DNA from: a virus
Length of the DNA stretch: 27,779 nt
Strand: one strand, 5' to 3'
IMG/VR virus record: IMGVR_UViG_3300042514_001970
Coordinates: 1-27,779 of that record
In this document: piece by piece, positions 11,439 to 21,900 of the stretch
Layout of the letters: each line of letters starts with the position of its first letter
How positions within the stretch are numbered: the first letter of the stretch is position 1
The notes under the pieces: generated by a model
Databases searched by the model: none
Told to the model about the DNA's origin: nothing
What the model saw: the letters and a program-made list of their open reading frames with translations, nothing else
Program-made: the position numbers and the translations under genes

Positions 11439-11477
11439 AACCCGACCACTAGGGAAGCCTGGTATGGTCGGGTTTTT
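11439..11477 (+). terminator. Rho-independent terminator after SSB
   Basis: AACCCGACCA (11439-11448) pairs perfectly with TGGTCGGGTT (11465-11474), a 10-bp stem, followed by TTT (the T-run is 11473-11477). It ends the SSB transcript. Confidence 0.9.
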
Positions 11478-11525
11478 GCATTTATGGGCACATTTGGTGA
11501 ATTAAAAACTTTTTAAAAAAAAATG

Positions 11526-11554
11526 TTGCTAAAGCAAAAAGGTCGCCATATCAT
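11526..11554 (+). promoter_or_regulatory. Promoter TTGCTA-17-TATCAT
   Basis: TTGCTA (11526-11531) and TATCAT (11549-11554) are 17 bases apart, upstream of ATG 11595 with its AAAGGGAG ribosome site. Confidence 0.6.
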
Positions 11555-11594
11555 TTGAATTCCCATCAACCCACTTATTAAAAGGGAGATAAAA

Positions 11595-11843
11595 ATGTCA
11601 GAATACAGCAAGCTTCTTCAAAAAGGAATTAACCGAGGTAGGCCTCCACATAGCCCAGAGCAGAAGGCCGCATCAACGCTACGAAACTCGCTTCGTCAGG
11701 AAGCACGTCGTCGTGCACACCTGGTACTCAAGACTCGCTACTGGGACGAGTTTGACGAAATCTATGAAGCCGAAATGAAAGAACTTGTCAAGAAAGCTTC
11801 TGCGTTAAATTCCACCAAATCACGCAAGACTCGCAAGCCCTAG
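11595..11843 (+). CDS. Small basic helical protein (82 aa)
   Basis: 82 residues, very Arg/Lys-rich: GINRGRPPHSPEQKAASTLR, then LRQEARRRAHLVLKTRYWDE, and a basic tail NSTKSRKTRKP. Probably a nucleic-acid-binding helical protein; unrecognised. It has its own promoter and a good ribosome site (AAAGGGAG, 6 bases from ATG). The last 4 bases overlap the end of the convergent operon. Confidence 0.7.
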   Translation: MSEYSKLLQKGINRGRPPHSPEQKAASTLRNSLRQEARRRAHLVLKTRYWDEFDEIYEAEMKELVKKASALNSTKSRKTRKP

Positions 11844-12046
11844 TCCTCGTCCTGGTCTTCTTCTTGGTCGTCTTTTTCTTCTGAAAAAGCCAGTTCTCCG
11901 GTTTTAAATCGCATGTTTTTTCGCAAGTGCTTAAGCGTGGCGACCAAGTCGAGGGCCCGTTCCTGGTCCTGAGTGAGTCTTTTTGAGTCAATAGCGGCGA
12001 TGTCTGCGAGAATTTTAATATCGCCATCAAATCCTGGGAATGTCAT
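11840..12046 (-). CDS. Small protein with acidic tail (68 aa)
   Basis: 68 residues from ATG 12046: MTFPGFDGDIKILADIAAID, then helical DQERALDLVATLKHLRKNMR and a tail of Glu/Asp/Gln (KDDQEEDQDED). Unrecognised. It is the last gene of the long leftward array; the start lies just after the previous stop (12048). Confidence 0.6.
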   Translation of the reverse strand: MTFPGFDGDIKILADIAAIDSKRLTQDQERALDLVATLKHLRKNMRFKTGELAFSEEKDDQEEDQDED

Positions 12047-12047
12047 A

Positions 12048-12233
12048 TTAAAAGTCCTTCTCTTTACGGAACCTTGTATTGCGCTTGAGCGCCTTTCGCC
12101 TGGATGAACCATATTCTAGCTCAAGCCAGTCATCAAAGTCCTCGTATGCGCCAGGACTATGCTGCATATATCTTTCGTACTCGGCTAGGAGCTGTAGATA
12201 TTCTTCGTCGTCTGGGTCAAAATGCGTTGCCAT
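12048..12233 (-). CDS. Small acidic-aromatic protein (61 aa)
   Basis: 61 residues: MATHFDPDDEEYLQLLAEYE, then DFDDWLELEYGS and a basic end (RRKALKRNTRFRKEKDF). A charge-polarised helical protein, unrecognised. ATG 12233 is one base after the stop of the upstream gene (TAACATG), so translation is coupled. Confidence 0.6.
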   Translation of the reverse strand: MATHFDPDDEEYLQLLAEYERYMQHSPGAYEDFDDWLELEYGSSRRKALKRNTRFRKEKDF

Positions 12234-12234
12234 G

Positions 12235-12723
12235 TTATGCTTTTTTTCTCGCTTTGGCCGCGGCTTCAGTATTGGGGACAAACTGTCGGCCCTTGCGGCT
12301 TCCTATTGTTTTCTTTCTATTGGTTGCAGTTCTTTGTGCCGGCGTCAACTTTGACCACGCCTTTGCTGGCAAGTATCTGGTAGTTCCACCTTTTCTGATT
12401 GCGGGCTTGCCGTCAGAGGTCGTCCATTTTTCACGAGTCCACTTCTTTAGAGAGCGCTGTGCTTTCTTCGGCTTGCCCCTATATCCTCCGCCAGCTTTTC
12501 GGTATTCCATCGCCAGAAGCTGCGCTTTTCTTGCACTCCACTGACCAGGCTTCCCTCCTCGCGAGCCAGCCATTATTCGGTTCTTAATCCGTTCGCGAAC
12601 ATTCGGCTTCGTGTAAGACATTTTTGCAGTTTTTTCCAGCACCCCTGGGGCATCTTCTACAAACTTTGCGATTGAGTCTTCGACCCAAGCAGGCGAGTCC
12701 GGTGAATTTTTATTTTCTCTCAT
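12235..12723 (-). CDS. Basic protein with a DUF5872-like C-terminal domain
   Basis: 162 residues, strongly basic. The middle part (about 40-85: RIKNRIMAGSRGGKPGQWSA, KAGGGYRGK) resembles a short domain seen in phage proteins. The C-terminal part (about 88-155: LKKWTREKWTTSDG, RYLPAKAWSKLTPAQ, TIGSRKGRQFVPNT) matches my recollection of DUF5872, a domain of unknown function found in phages and large viruses. Nucleic-acid binding is likely from charge. The start overlaps the preceding gene's stop by 4 bases. Confidence 0.68.
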   Translation of the reverse strand: MRENKNSPDSPAWVEDSIAKFVEDAPGVLEKTAKMSYTKPNVRERIKNRIMAGSRGGKPGQWSARKAQLLAMEYRKAGGGYRGKPKKAQRSLKKWTREKWTTSDGKPAIRKGGTTRYLPAKAWSKLTPAQRTATNRKKTIGSRKGRQFVPNTEAAAKARKKA

Positions 12724-12962
12724 TTTTTCTTTTTCTCTTTTTGTTCTCTCTTGAGCGGCTTCATATATATAGGTGGCGTTGGAGTGCCCAAGGACGGTAT
12801 GTCTAAAACAGAAACCTTACTATTTTTTGTTTCTTCTTTTGCCTTATTTTTTCCCGTCATTTGTCTTTTCGCAACAGGTAGTCCACGTTTTCCTATTTCG
12901 TTTAATTCTAAACTAAAAATATCTTTGTTGTCTTCTTCTTTACCAGGGCCCATAGTGTCCAT
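12720..12962 (-). CDS. Small lysine-rich protein after the giant gene (80 aa)
   Basis: 80 residues from ATG 12962, or 77 from ATG 12953, which has GGA 4 bases upstream. It is Lys/Glu-rich with a Pro segment (LGTPTPPIYMKP) and ends KREQKEKKKK. Probably disordered; unrecognised. It overlaps the 3' end of the giant gene by 14 to 23 bases, so it is translated from the same mRNA. Confidence 0.55.
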   Translation of the reverse strand: MDTMGPGKEEDNKDIFSLELNEIGKRGLPVAKRQMTGKNKAKEETKNSKVSVLDIPSLGTPTPPIYMKPLKREQKEKKKK

Positions 12963-15900
12963 TTTCGCTCATGCTCTTTTCTGCTTCTTCAAGGCTGAAT
13001 ACACTTACGTCCTGCTCTGCAATGTTGCCAATGGCGTAATAAACAGCCTTCGGGATTTCAACTTCATTCCCATTAGAGTAGTCCCTAACCCACTCGACGC
13101 CGTCTCTCATGAATTCGTTCCATGCGTGCGGGAACCTGAGTCCTTCGGCATCTCCTCCCGTTCCAAGGGGATAGCCATGAGCTATTTTCATGCTTTCATA
13201 AGTTTCGGCCAAATCTCTTGCCTGCTCTATTGCTTCACTAAAGCAATCTCCGTCTCCGTTAGGGACTTTCTGATTATATTTTTTCTCGAATTCATCGTCA
13301 TGCAATTGCATACTTCGTAGTAGGCGACCCCCGTTGTCGTCTGTTGCACCACTTGAAAGGTGTTTCTGTGCGGCCTGTTCAAAAAGGGCGATAGAAGCAT
13401 CTTCTACTTCTGTCATATTTGGAACGTTGAACTGATTTGGTACCTCAAAACTTGCTATCGGTGTTCTGGCCTCAAAAATCTGATACTCCTGAGACGGGAA
13501 CCCTTCTACTACCTCTCGCTCGGGAACTCTTACGAGATATGTTTTACTTGTTGGGAAGGCATTGCGCACGTATCCCCTGCTAGGCCCGAAGGAAGCATGG
13601 TTATAACTAAGATGTTCTTTGCCTGCTTTTGCTAGCGGATAGGCATATTCATATCGCGCCATCACCCTTCGTCCATTATCAATATAGCCACGAGCAATGT
13701 CCCTCAAATATTCAGGATTAATGCGTTCGTCATCTTGGCCCGCTACGTAGGTCTGATATTCCTTGCGGTCCCTATCCCTGCCTGGAACTCTTGTGTTTTG
13801 GGCCAACTTTGGCCCATCCCAAACTCCAGTTTCATCATATTCTTTCAGCGCGAGTTGATAGGCATTGAAATTGCTTTCCGCCTCCTCGTAGAGGCTAATT
13901 ATACTGTTTCGGGTTGTCTCATTGAGCCTCTGGGTATCCATGCCTTGACGCAAGTAGGTTCCGTCTCCGCCCTTGGGTAGCGTAAATGATGGGTCGAGGA
14001 CTCCGCCCTCGAGTATCGGTGCGCCAGTATGAATCAACCACATCGCATCGGGGTCATCTTTGGTTAACGACCACTCCCTGTCCTCCCACGAACCACGTGA
14101 TTCTCTTATTTTTTTGCCACGTTCGGCTAGGGCTGCAAAATTTGGGAGGTCGGCGATTGATACGGCATTTACATGTGCAATATCTCCATCATTTTCCATT
14201 CTGTCCAAATTGATAAGTCGTTCATTTACGTGGTCTAGTTGTTTTTCAATTTGAGATAGGTAGCCATTAAATGTGGAACTTAAAGTGTCCTTGTCCCCCA
14301 TCCCACTTGATTCTTCTGCTGAGATATTTCGGGTTATGCCTGATTTGGGATTTTTCGTTCGTGGTAATGCGACGCCGTTTGTTTCCCCATTCCATACGCC
14401 CGTTTTTTGCCATTCATCAATAGTTTTTGACAAGGCAGATTGTTCGTCTTGTAATACTTTTTGCAACCGTTCTAAGTCTGCTCGCCCAAAAGTATTTCGT
14501 AATTCCGACCCTGATTTGCCAAATGAATCACTTGCAGTGACGTCCATCCATTGAGAAAGTATTGTTGAACCACTACTAAGAGTGTCGCCACCAGAAGAGA
14601 GGGATTCCTGTTCTGAGTCTTCTATGAACTTTCGTTTAGCATCCTCAAATTCAGAAACCGCTTTCTCAAATTTAATTTGCGTCTTACTCTCTTTATCACG
14701 ACGCTTGCCTTTGTCTAGGACGTCAGCTGGCCAATTATTTTCAATAGCACCATCAACAATTGCTTGTAGAACTTTTGCCGTTGCTTCGGCGTCCGCATCG
14801 GCGTTATGATGCTTGTCCCCAAGGTCAACGCCAAGATATTTAGTTATGTCCCCAAGTGAGTTTGAAGGTGACTTGGTCCCATCCTTGTTCACTCTGAACG
14901 GTGCGTCGGGATTCGTCTCTGACCATTTTGGAAGTACCATGTCGGAAATTTCCTTGGTGTCAATAATTCCCTTGGGTCTCCATTCAATGCCTGATTCTTT
15001 CAACGCGTCTTCTAGGACTTCGTTATCGAAAACAGCATTTTGCATGCCCATCAACTCTGTATCACCCATGAATTCAACCAGTTGCCTATGGGCCTCTGCT
15101 ATTGAAGGCTTGTCTGCTAGGTATGCATCTGTTATTGGGTTGCCATCTCCATCCTTGAGATTGTCTTGCGACCATTTTTCCCATTCCGACATTGGCATGC
15201 CGGGGTTAACAAAAACGTTGAATCGCGCAATTACTTCACCATTCTTCATTTTTACAGCGCCTATTTGAGTAGGAGAGCCGTTCCCTGCAGATTCGTTGAA
15301 CTTGTCAAATTTAAGACCAGTTGTTTCGTAGTCAATGAAAACTATTTCTTTGTCTGCAATGGCGCTCTTGAAATCTTCCCAATTAGTTATTCCGTCAAAT
15401 TCCGAATCCGCAGAGCCAATAAAGGCGCCCATGGTTGGCTTACGAGGATATTGCGGAGGCTTCGCTCCAGATGAAAGCTCTTGTATTTGCGCCATGAAGC
15501 TTCTATTTGTTGCATAATTATGCGCGTGGGTATTTCGTAATTTTTCGCTCGAAATAGTGAAGGTATGTTTCTTTCTGACGTTCGTCTGTCCTCTGGCGCC
15601 TAAATCAACTGTTGATGTTTCATGACTAACTAAAGCATCCCCGAGTTTTTCTTTGAGGGATTCCAGCATGTCCGGCGTTGAGTCGTCTGTTTCTATGGCA
15701 ACAAGATTGTATGAATTGTTTCTGTTGCCAGAAGACAGTGCCGCGCTTCGTGCTTGTCCGTCCGTCTTGAGAACTAAGGCACCCTTTTCTTGAGGGTCAA
15801 AAGCGCCAACCTGACGTAGGGTGACTACTTCTTTATATAGTCCTGCTGGGTCCGGCTCAACGCTAATAACTTCAAGCCTTCCTCCAGAAATATGCTCACG

Positions 15901-18900
15901 TGGGCTCCTGTTACTGCTTTCATCATATAATGACTCGTGATAATACAGTGCCTCGTAATAGCCTTCGTGGTCTTCTGGAAGGGGCTCTCCCTCCCATTCG
16001 AGATTTATGCTTTCATTTCCTGTTTCTTCAAGAGCTTCTCCCATCTCCGTTTTTAAACGGCGCCTCTCCGATGGGTCTCTAGACTCTCTATAGTCTTCAA
16101 CAAGTTTAATAAGTCTGTTAGCAAACTCTGTATCAAACTCGATATTCTCTTCATCAATTTCTCCTCTTTCTACACCAGCCAAGATGCTTTCCGCAAACTC
16201 ATTAATATTGTAAAGAGTGTCGCTTTCATCCGTGCTATTGAAAAGTGGTTCAAATGTTCCTTCTGCTTTATAGGCGCCAGGGAAGTCTTCGAGAACCAAA
16301 AGAGCATCGGTACCAAACTTGGTCAAAAAATGTCCTCCACTAGGGGATGGTCCTTTATCAACAAAAGCAATTAATGGAATATCGACCTGAGCACCAACTT
16401 GCATTGCGTCAAAAAATTGTTTTGCTTCTTCCGGGGAGGAGAATGTCATGGCCCTGTATAGATAGGGCTGTCTGTCGTATTTGCCTTTATTTAGCAAAGA
16501 ATCAACGATGTTGGCCATAATATAGCGAGCCTGCTCGGTTCTTGCTTCTGGAGAGACGGTGGCGTCAAATCGCATTGCATCTCCCCAAAATCCACGAGTT
16601 TCATCAATATTGGGGTCTCTGTCAGAATAATCTTTTATTCCGGCAAGTTCGTAAGAAGCCATTCTTATCTGACGACACGGCATCCATTCTTCCCAGTCCC
16701 TTACCGACTCGCTCATTACTTGTTCTTTTTGTTGCTGGTCGTGGTCGGGTAATGCTCCCACTGCAGCATAATCAATAATGTCTTCGACGGATTTCCATTT
16801 TGGAGTATGGGGTTTTTTCCCAGAAGATAAAGATTCTTTTCTTGACGGCGTACTAGTCCGACCCTCCCCTGTCCGCACCACGTCAAATATTCTAGACATG
16901 ACGCTGCGTTCTCCATCCGGAGCAACCCTCGTCTCAGCGTTAGAAGAAAGTTGAATCGTCGGCCTTCCGTCGGTACGAGCTGCCCATGGCAAATTACTGG
17001 GGTCAACACCGGCGAGCGCATACACGTCATCGCGTAGTTTTTTGCTCAGAGCAAGTTTGGGCATGTCTTTGTTTGGATGCATAATTGCAACAAATGCTTC
17101 GGCAATAGCTTCCCGCTTGTTTACATTTCCATATGACGTTGCCGTTAGGGCCTTGTCGCGATTGGCTCCGAACATTTCCTCCGCACTACGTTCAGTTAAG
17201 TCTATGAACTCAGACCAGATTTTAATAGCCTCATCGTCCGCATCGGGGTTCATGTACTCGTCTGCTACTTCTAATGCAGCGACATAGCGTGGGTCACCAA
17301 TATCCCCGGAGCCGTAGAAAGACTTTTCTTTGCGCGATTTACCATTCGCCTCCGAGTCCCATGCGGCCCTGTAATGAAGCCAGTGACCATATTCGTGCAT
17401 TACAACACCGTGGAGCGACCTATCAACGTGTGCATCTCGTGGTTGAGGAATTCTGGCAGGGTCAAGATTAATCGGGTAAACGCCTTTTTCATTCGTTGTC
17501 ATCGACTCTCTGTCAATGAGGGCGCGTGGTGCTAGCCCTATTAATCCAAATGCAGGAGAAGATAAACCGCTAATAAATTGCGACTTTTCCGCTCCGCGTT
17601 GCTGACGACTGAGTTCTAAGCGTTCTTTCATTTCGGGAGATACTTCAAAACCCTCCATTGCTTCACGCGTGAAGGAAACAATCATCGGCGAACCAAAGTT
17701 TTCAAACATCCACAACATCTGTGGAGAAGATTTGAGCATTCCCTCCACTAACTCTTGTGTAGCTTTTACGTTCTCTGGTGAGTAATCAATATCTAGACTG
17801 TTTTTATTAGCCCTCAACTCGTCGTAGTACTTCTGCAGGAACTCGCGCTCTTTGCTGTTTGTTCTCCATGAACCACCAGCCATATCGTCTGCCCACATTT
17901 CAAAATGTTCCGCTTGTGAGCTCGGAATAATAACGCGAGAGATTTCTTCTGGGGTCATTCCAGCAAGCCACTTATTTGAGTTTCTGCGTACTTCATTCCC
18001 GGAAGCATCTGGCTTGCCGTACCCCTTTACTGCACGTCTTCCTGGTTCAATAGTTGGGCGTCTCAGAATGGGTCTTGCAAGTATGCGAGGACGCTCTCGT
18101 CCGGATGCAAGTCTATTGCTCATTCCTAAGGCGTCATACGCAAGAGCAAGCTCAACATCTTCAGGGTCGGCTTCATAGATTGACTTACGGCCAGATGAAA
18201 GCCCCTTAGTGGTTGATGCTGCATCAAGTTTCTTGATAACGGAACCAAAATCACCTGCATATACGCGTGGTGTTGATGTGCGTGTATCGCCTACGTCTTG
18301 ATATGCGACGTCAAGTATGGTTCTTGCTCGATTAATGCGCTGAACGATTCCTGTAGTATCTTTTGCCTCATCATTTCTACCCTCTTTGATTCGATTGGCA
18401 GAGTAAAGTAAATAGTGAAGGTGTTTTACAGCTAATTTTTCTTTTGGCGTCAAAGGAGAATCGGGGTGGTCAATGATTGACATCATGGCTAGGTCATTGG
18501 CCCACTCCCCGTGACGGTCAAAGCCTCTTCCTGTTCCCAAGTGCCCGAATAGGTCATGAGAATCCTGAAGAGCCTTACCAGTGAGCCCCATATTAAATTT
18601 AGATGGGTCAGTTATCCCGCCGATGTAACCACGAATATAGGTAGAAGAGTTGTGAATTCTTCTAGAGCCTTGAACAAAGAGTCCCTCATCCCCCATCAAT
18701 TTGCCAGCCCGACGCGAAAGCTCCACCATAAATTCTGAATGTTTTTTCCATGCCTCGATATATGGCTTGGGCAATGTGTCTTGCTGTAAGCGTGGAAGAC
18801 TGAGCTTGTCACCCGCTATTACGAATCCTAATGGAGCTATCATTTCCAACAATGGGAATCTAGTTCTGGCTTCTTCGCTCTCAAATTCCAAGGAAGAGCT

Positions 18901-21900
18901 GCCATCTTTATCTATTTTTCTTGCAACAATATTGCCATCAGTGTCGAGCCAAACATTGTTTTTAAATATAAGAGTGTCTTTAAGTGCTTCATCAAGTATC
19001 GAAAGAACATCATCTCGTTTTGGTAGCTCGACAGTACTCCAGTCTCGTTTGTCTGGAATTTGTTCTGCCAGTTGAGGTATTGGGTCAGCAGACACGAACG
19101 GGATTCCGTCAGAAGCAATATCAATCGCTATCGAGGACAGTAACTGCTCCCCAGTTTCGGAAAATGCGTCGCTGACCTCAACATCTAAGAGTGTTTTTTC
19201 AGCAATTTCGTCCAATAAACCAGGAATAGTATTTTCAATAGTGTTCTTTTGATTTGTTGTTAGCTCTGTGCCGGTTTTTTCTTCTATTTTTTTTATTATT
19301 CTTTCAGCAACTCTTTTGCTGGTCAACACCTCTCGCGATGAGCCCATTCGAGTGGCCTCTTCTTGAGTTACTTCTCTTGGTTCATCAAACGCATCCGCGA
19401 GGTTTGCTCCAGATTTTGGCGTACGTCGTTGTACTCTTCCAGAAGAAAACCCACTGTCTTCATAAATTGTTTCAATTCTGGCTGAGGAGTACTTATCCGA
19501 ATTGCTATCGTAAATTCTTAATTTTGCATTAGGACTCAATCGGCCGTAGTCATAGGCGGCCATGCGAGAAGAGGCGCTATTTACATAAAAATTATCAAAT
19601 TCTGCCAACCTGACACTTGGGTGGTCTGCGTGAGGCGACCCCACGACACCTTCGGCATATTCGGGGTATTCTTTCGGTATATCCTGCAGTGCGACCACCC
19701 CCACCCGGTCGTCGGCATTCGGCGTTTCTGAAAAACTTTCTCCGCCTAAAAGCGTCGGCGTAATATATTCGGGATGCCCATTGTGCAGTTTGCCTACTTC
19801 AAGCAAGGCCTCATGAACGGATTCCTTCAATTCCTTGCCAGAGCCTTCCACGACCTTTCCTTTTTTCATTGGTATGACAAGTCCTTCACCTGGCTTTGGT
19901 GTGAGGAATGTGTCAACTACGAAAAGGTTGTCCAAGGAGCCGGGGTTAGCGTCAAGTACGTCTCTTAGTGGAACGATGATAACGCTTGTTGATTCCGTGG
20001 GCTCATTTCTCCACATATGACCCTTGACCATGTGATTAAGGGTCATATGTATGGAATCGCGGTCTGGCATGGCGACTGGCTTGCCTGATATGGGGTCCAA
20101 TAATTGCTCGCCAGTATTGGGGTCAATTGGGATAAAATCCCCGGTTGGTTTAAGAATAATATTGCCGTCGTCATCATACTGAGGCTTATATGATGTTTGG
20201 TGAACAAGAAACATGTCATCGATGCCTAGTGCTCTTGTTGTGCGGACGGTGTCGCCGTATTCATTGGTTCTTGTCGGGCCAAGAACGACTTGCATATTTG
20301 GCGTGTCGTCCCAATAGGTGCCGTCAACGTCCCACATCTGTTCGTTGTACACCTTCGCAGCCGATACGAAATCTCGTCGGTTGTTTACTAAAAGCTCCTC
20401 ACCAATTTTTGCCAAACGTTCCAGTTCTTCTAGGGCAGGCTTATCTCCCCGCTTCGCAGCATAAGTTAAAGCTGCGACTAGGCCAACTTTTCTATTGCCA
20501 ACACGCCCAGCCTCAATGTCGTCAAGAAGAGAAACTGCTTGAATCGCATGAAACATTTTCAACGCCCACTCTTGTCCTTCGGTGGAGGTTTTGGGCAGTC
20601 CGACAATTGCGTAAGGATTTAGAGGGACTATCTCTATATCTTCGGTATTGAACTCAGGCTGGAATCGGCCCAAGTCAGTATTGCCAAACGCAAATTTTTT
20701 CCCGTCAATTTCGTAAACCGGGAATTCCATATATTGTTTTTGACTAGAGGTGGGGTCGGGCGTACCGCCAGAATCAATTAATTTAGTACCTAGTTTCGGA
20801 AACTCCGTTGAACGCATCATCTCGACTGGTTCTGTTTTTACGGTTCCGATGCGCCCACTGGAAAGTGCGCCGGCTGGAGTCTTTCTCTTGGATACTTCAC
20901 GCACGTAAAGAATCGACAATTCTTTTTCTTTGAATAATTCCGTTGCTCGTTGGAATTTGAGAAGATTTTCTGGGGTTGAGTCAGTTTCAAATAAGCCCGT
21001 ATCAGGATTTTTCCGTATTAATGACGATATCCGGGATTTCTCTTCCGGACTAAACCAGTTCTGTTCAGTATCATCGAGGGCTTCTGCGATTGTCCCAAGA
21101 AAAGTTTGTTTCCCTGGTTCCCCGGCCCACGTGAATCCATTTCTAGGCCAGTGCGTCGCCCCAATGGATTCTTCGGTATTGGACGTCCCCGCTGCAAATA
21201 TTTTTAATTGACCGATAGCTTCGTATATTTTTTCATTTCTTGCATTGAATGCGCTTCCTATGCCGTGTCCTTGAGACTCCGAATTCAGAAAGAAAGTCTC
21301 ATGCTGCATCGTCGCCGTTGGTTTATCTCCAGGAAAATACGAAAGCATTCTTGCGGAGCGACCAAATTGCACTTCTCCTTGGGTGCCGGGCCCAACCGAC
21401 ATCATCTCATCCCAAATCATTTCATCTGGCACCCCGGCTGCAGTTAGTCGTTCTGCGGCATCGGCAGTGGGGGTTAGTTTGAATTGAAATCTTGCGGCTA
21501 GGCCAATGCCGGTTGAATCGGCTGAAAGAAATGGTTCAAAAGTTTGGTCTTGGACTAGTTGTATATCTTCTTCACTTACTTCGTCTATCTCCACCTGCCA
21601 GCCAAGGGCTTCGAAAGATTCAGCAACATCAACAACAACAGTTTTTCCTAAATTTATTTTTTCGCCATTAGTAGCGGTGACGATGATGTCTTCCTCTAAC
21701 TCAATTTCTCCACTAAAAATTTCACGTAATAAATCATGCACTCTTTTTCTTTGTGCTGCACGCTCTGGTGAATCATTTAAAATATCTATTCCTGTGCCAA
21801 ATACATCAGTATCTTCACTATACGAGTCGGCGCTATCAAGTAAATCGCTTTTTAATAATTCATTAAGCTCGTCTATCTGACGCAACTTTTCTTCGGTTAA

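Noticed and set aside
12751-13320. 189-residue plus-strand frame
   Set aside because: Antisense to the 3' end of the giant gene and the Lys-rich gene.
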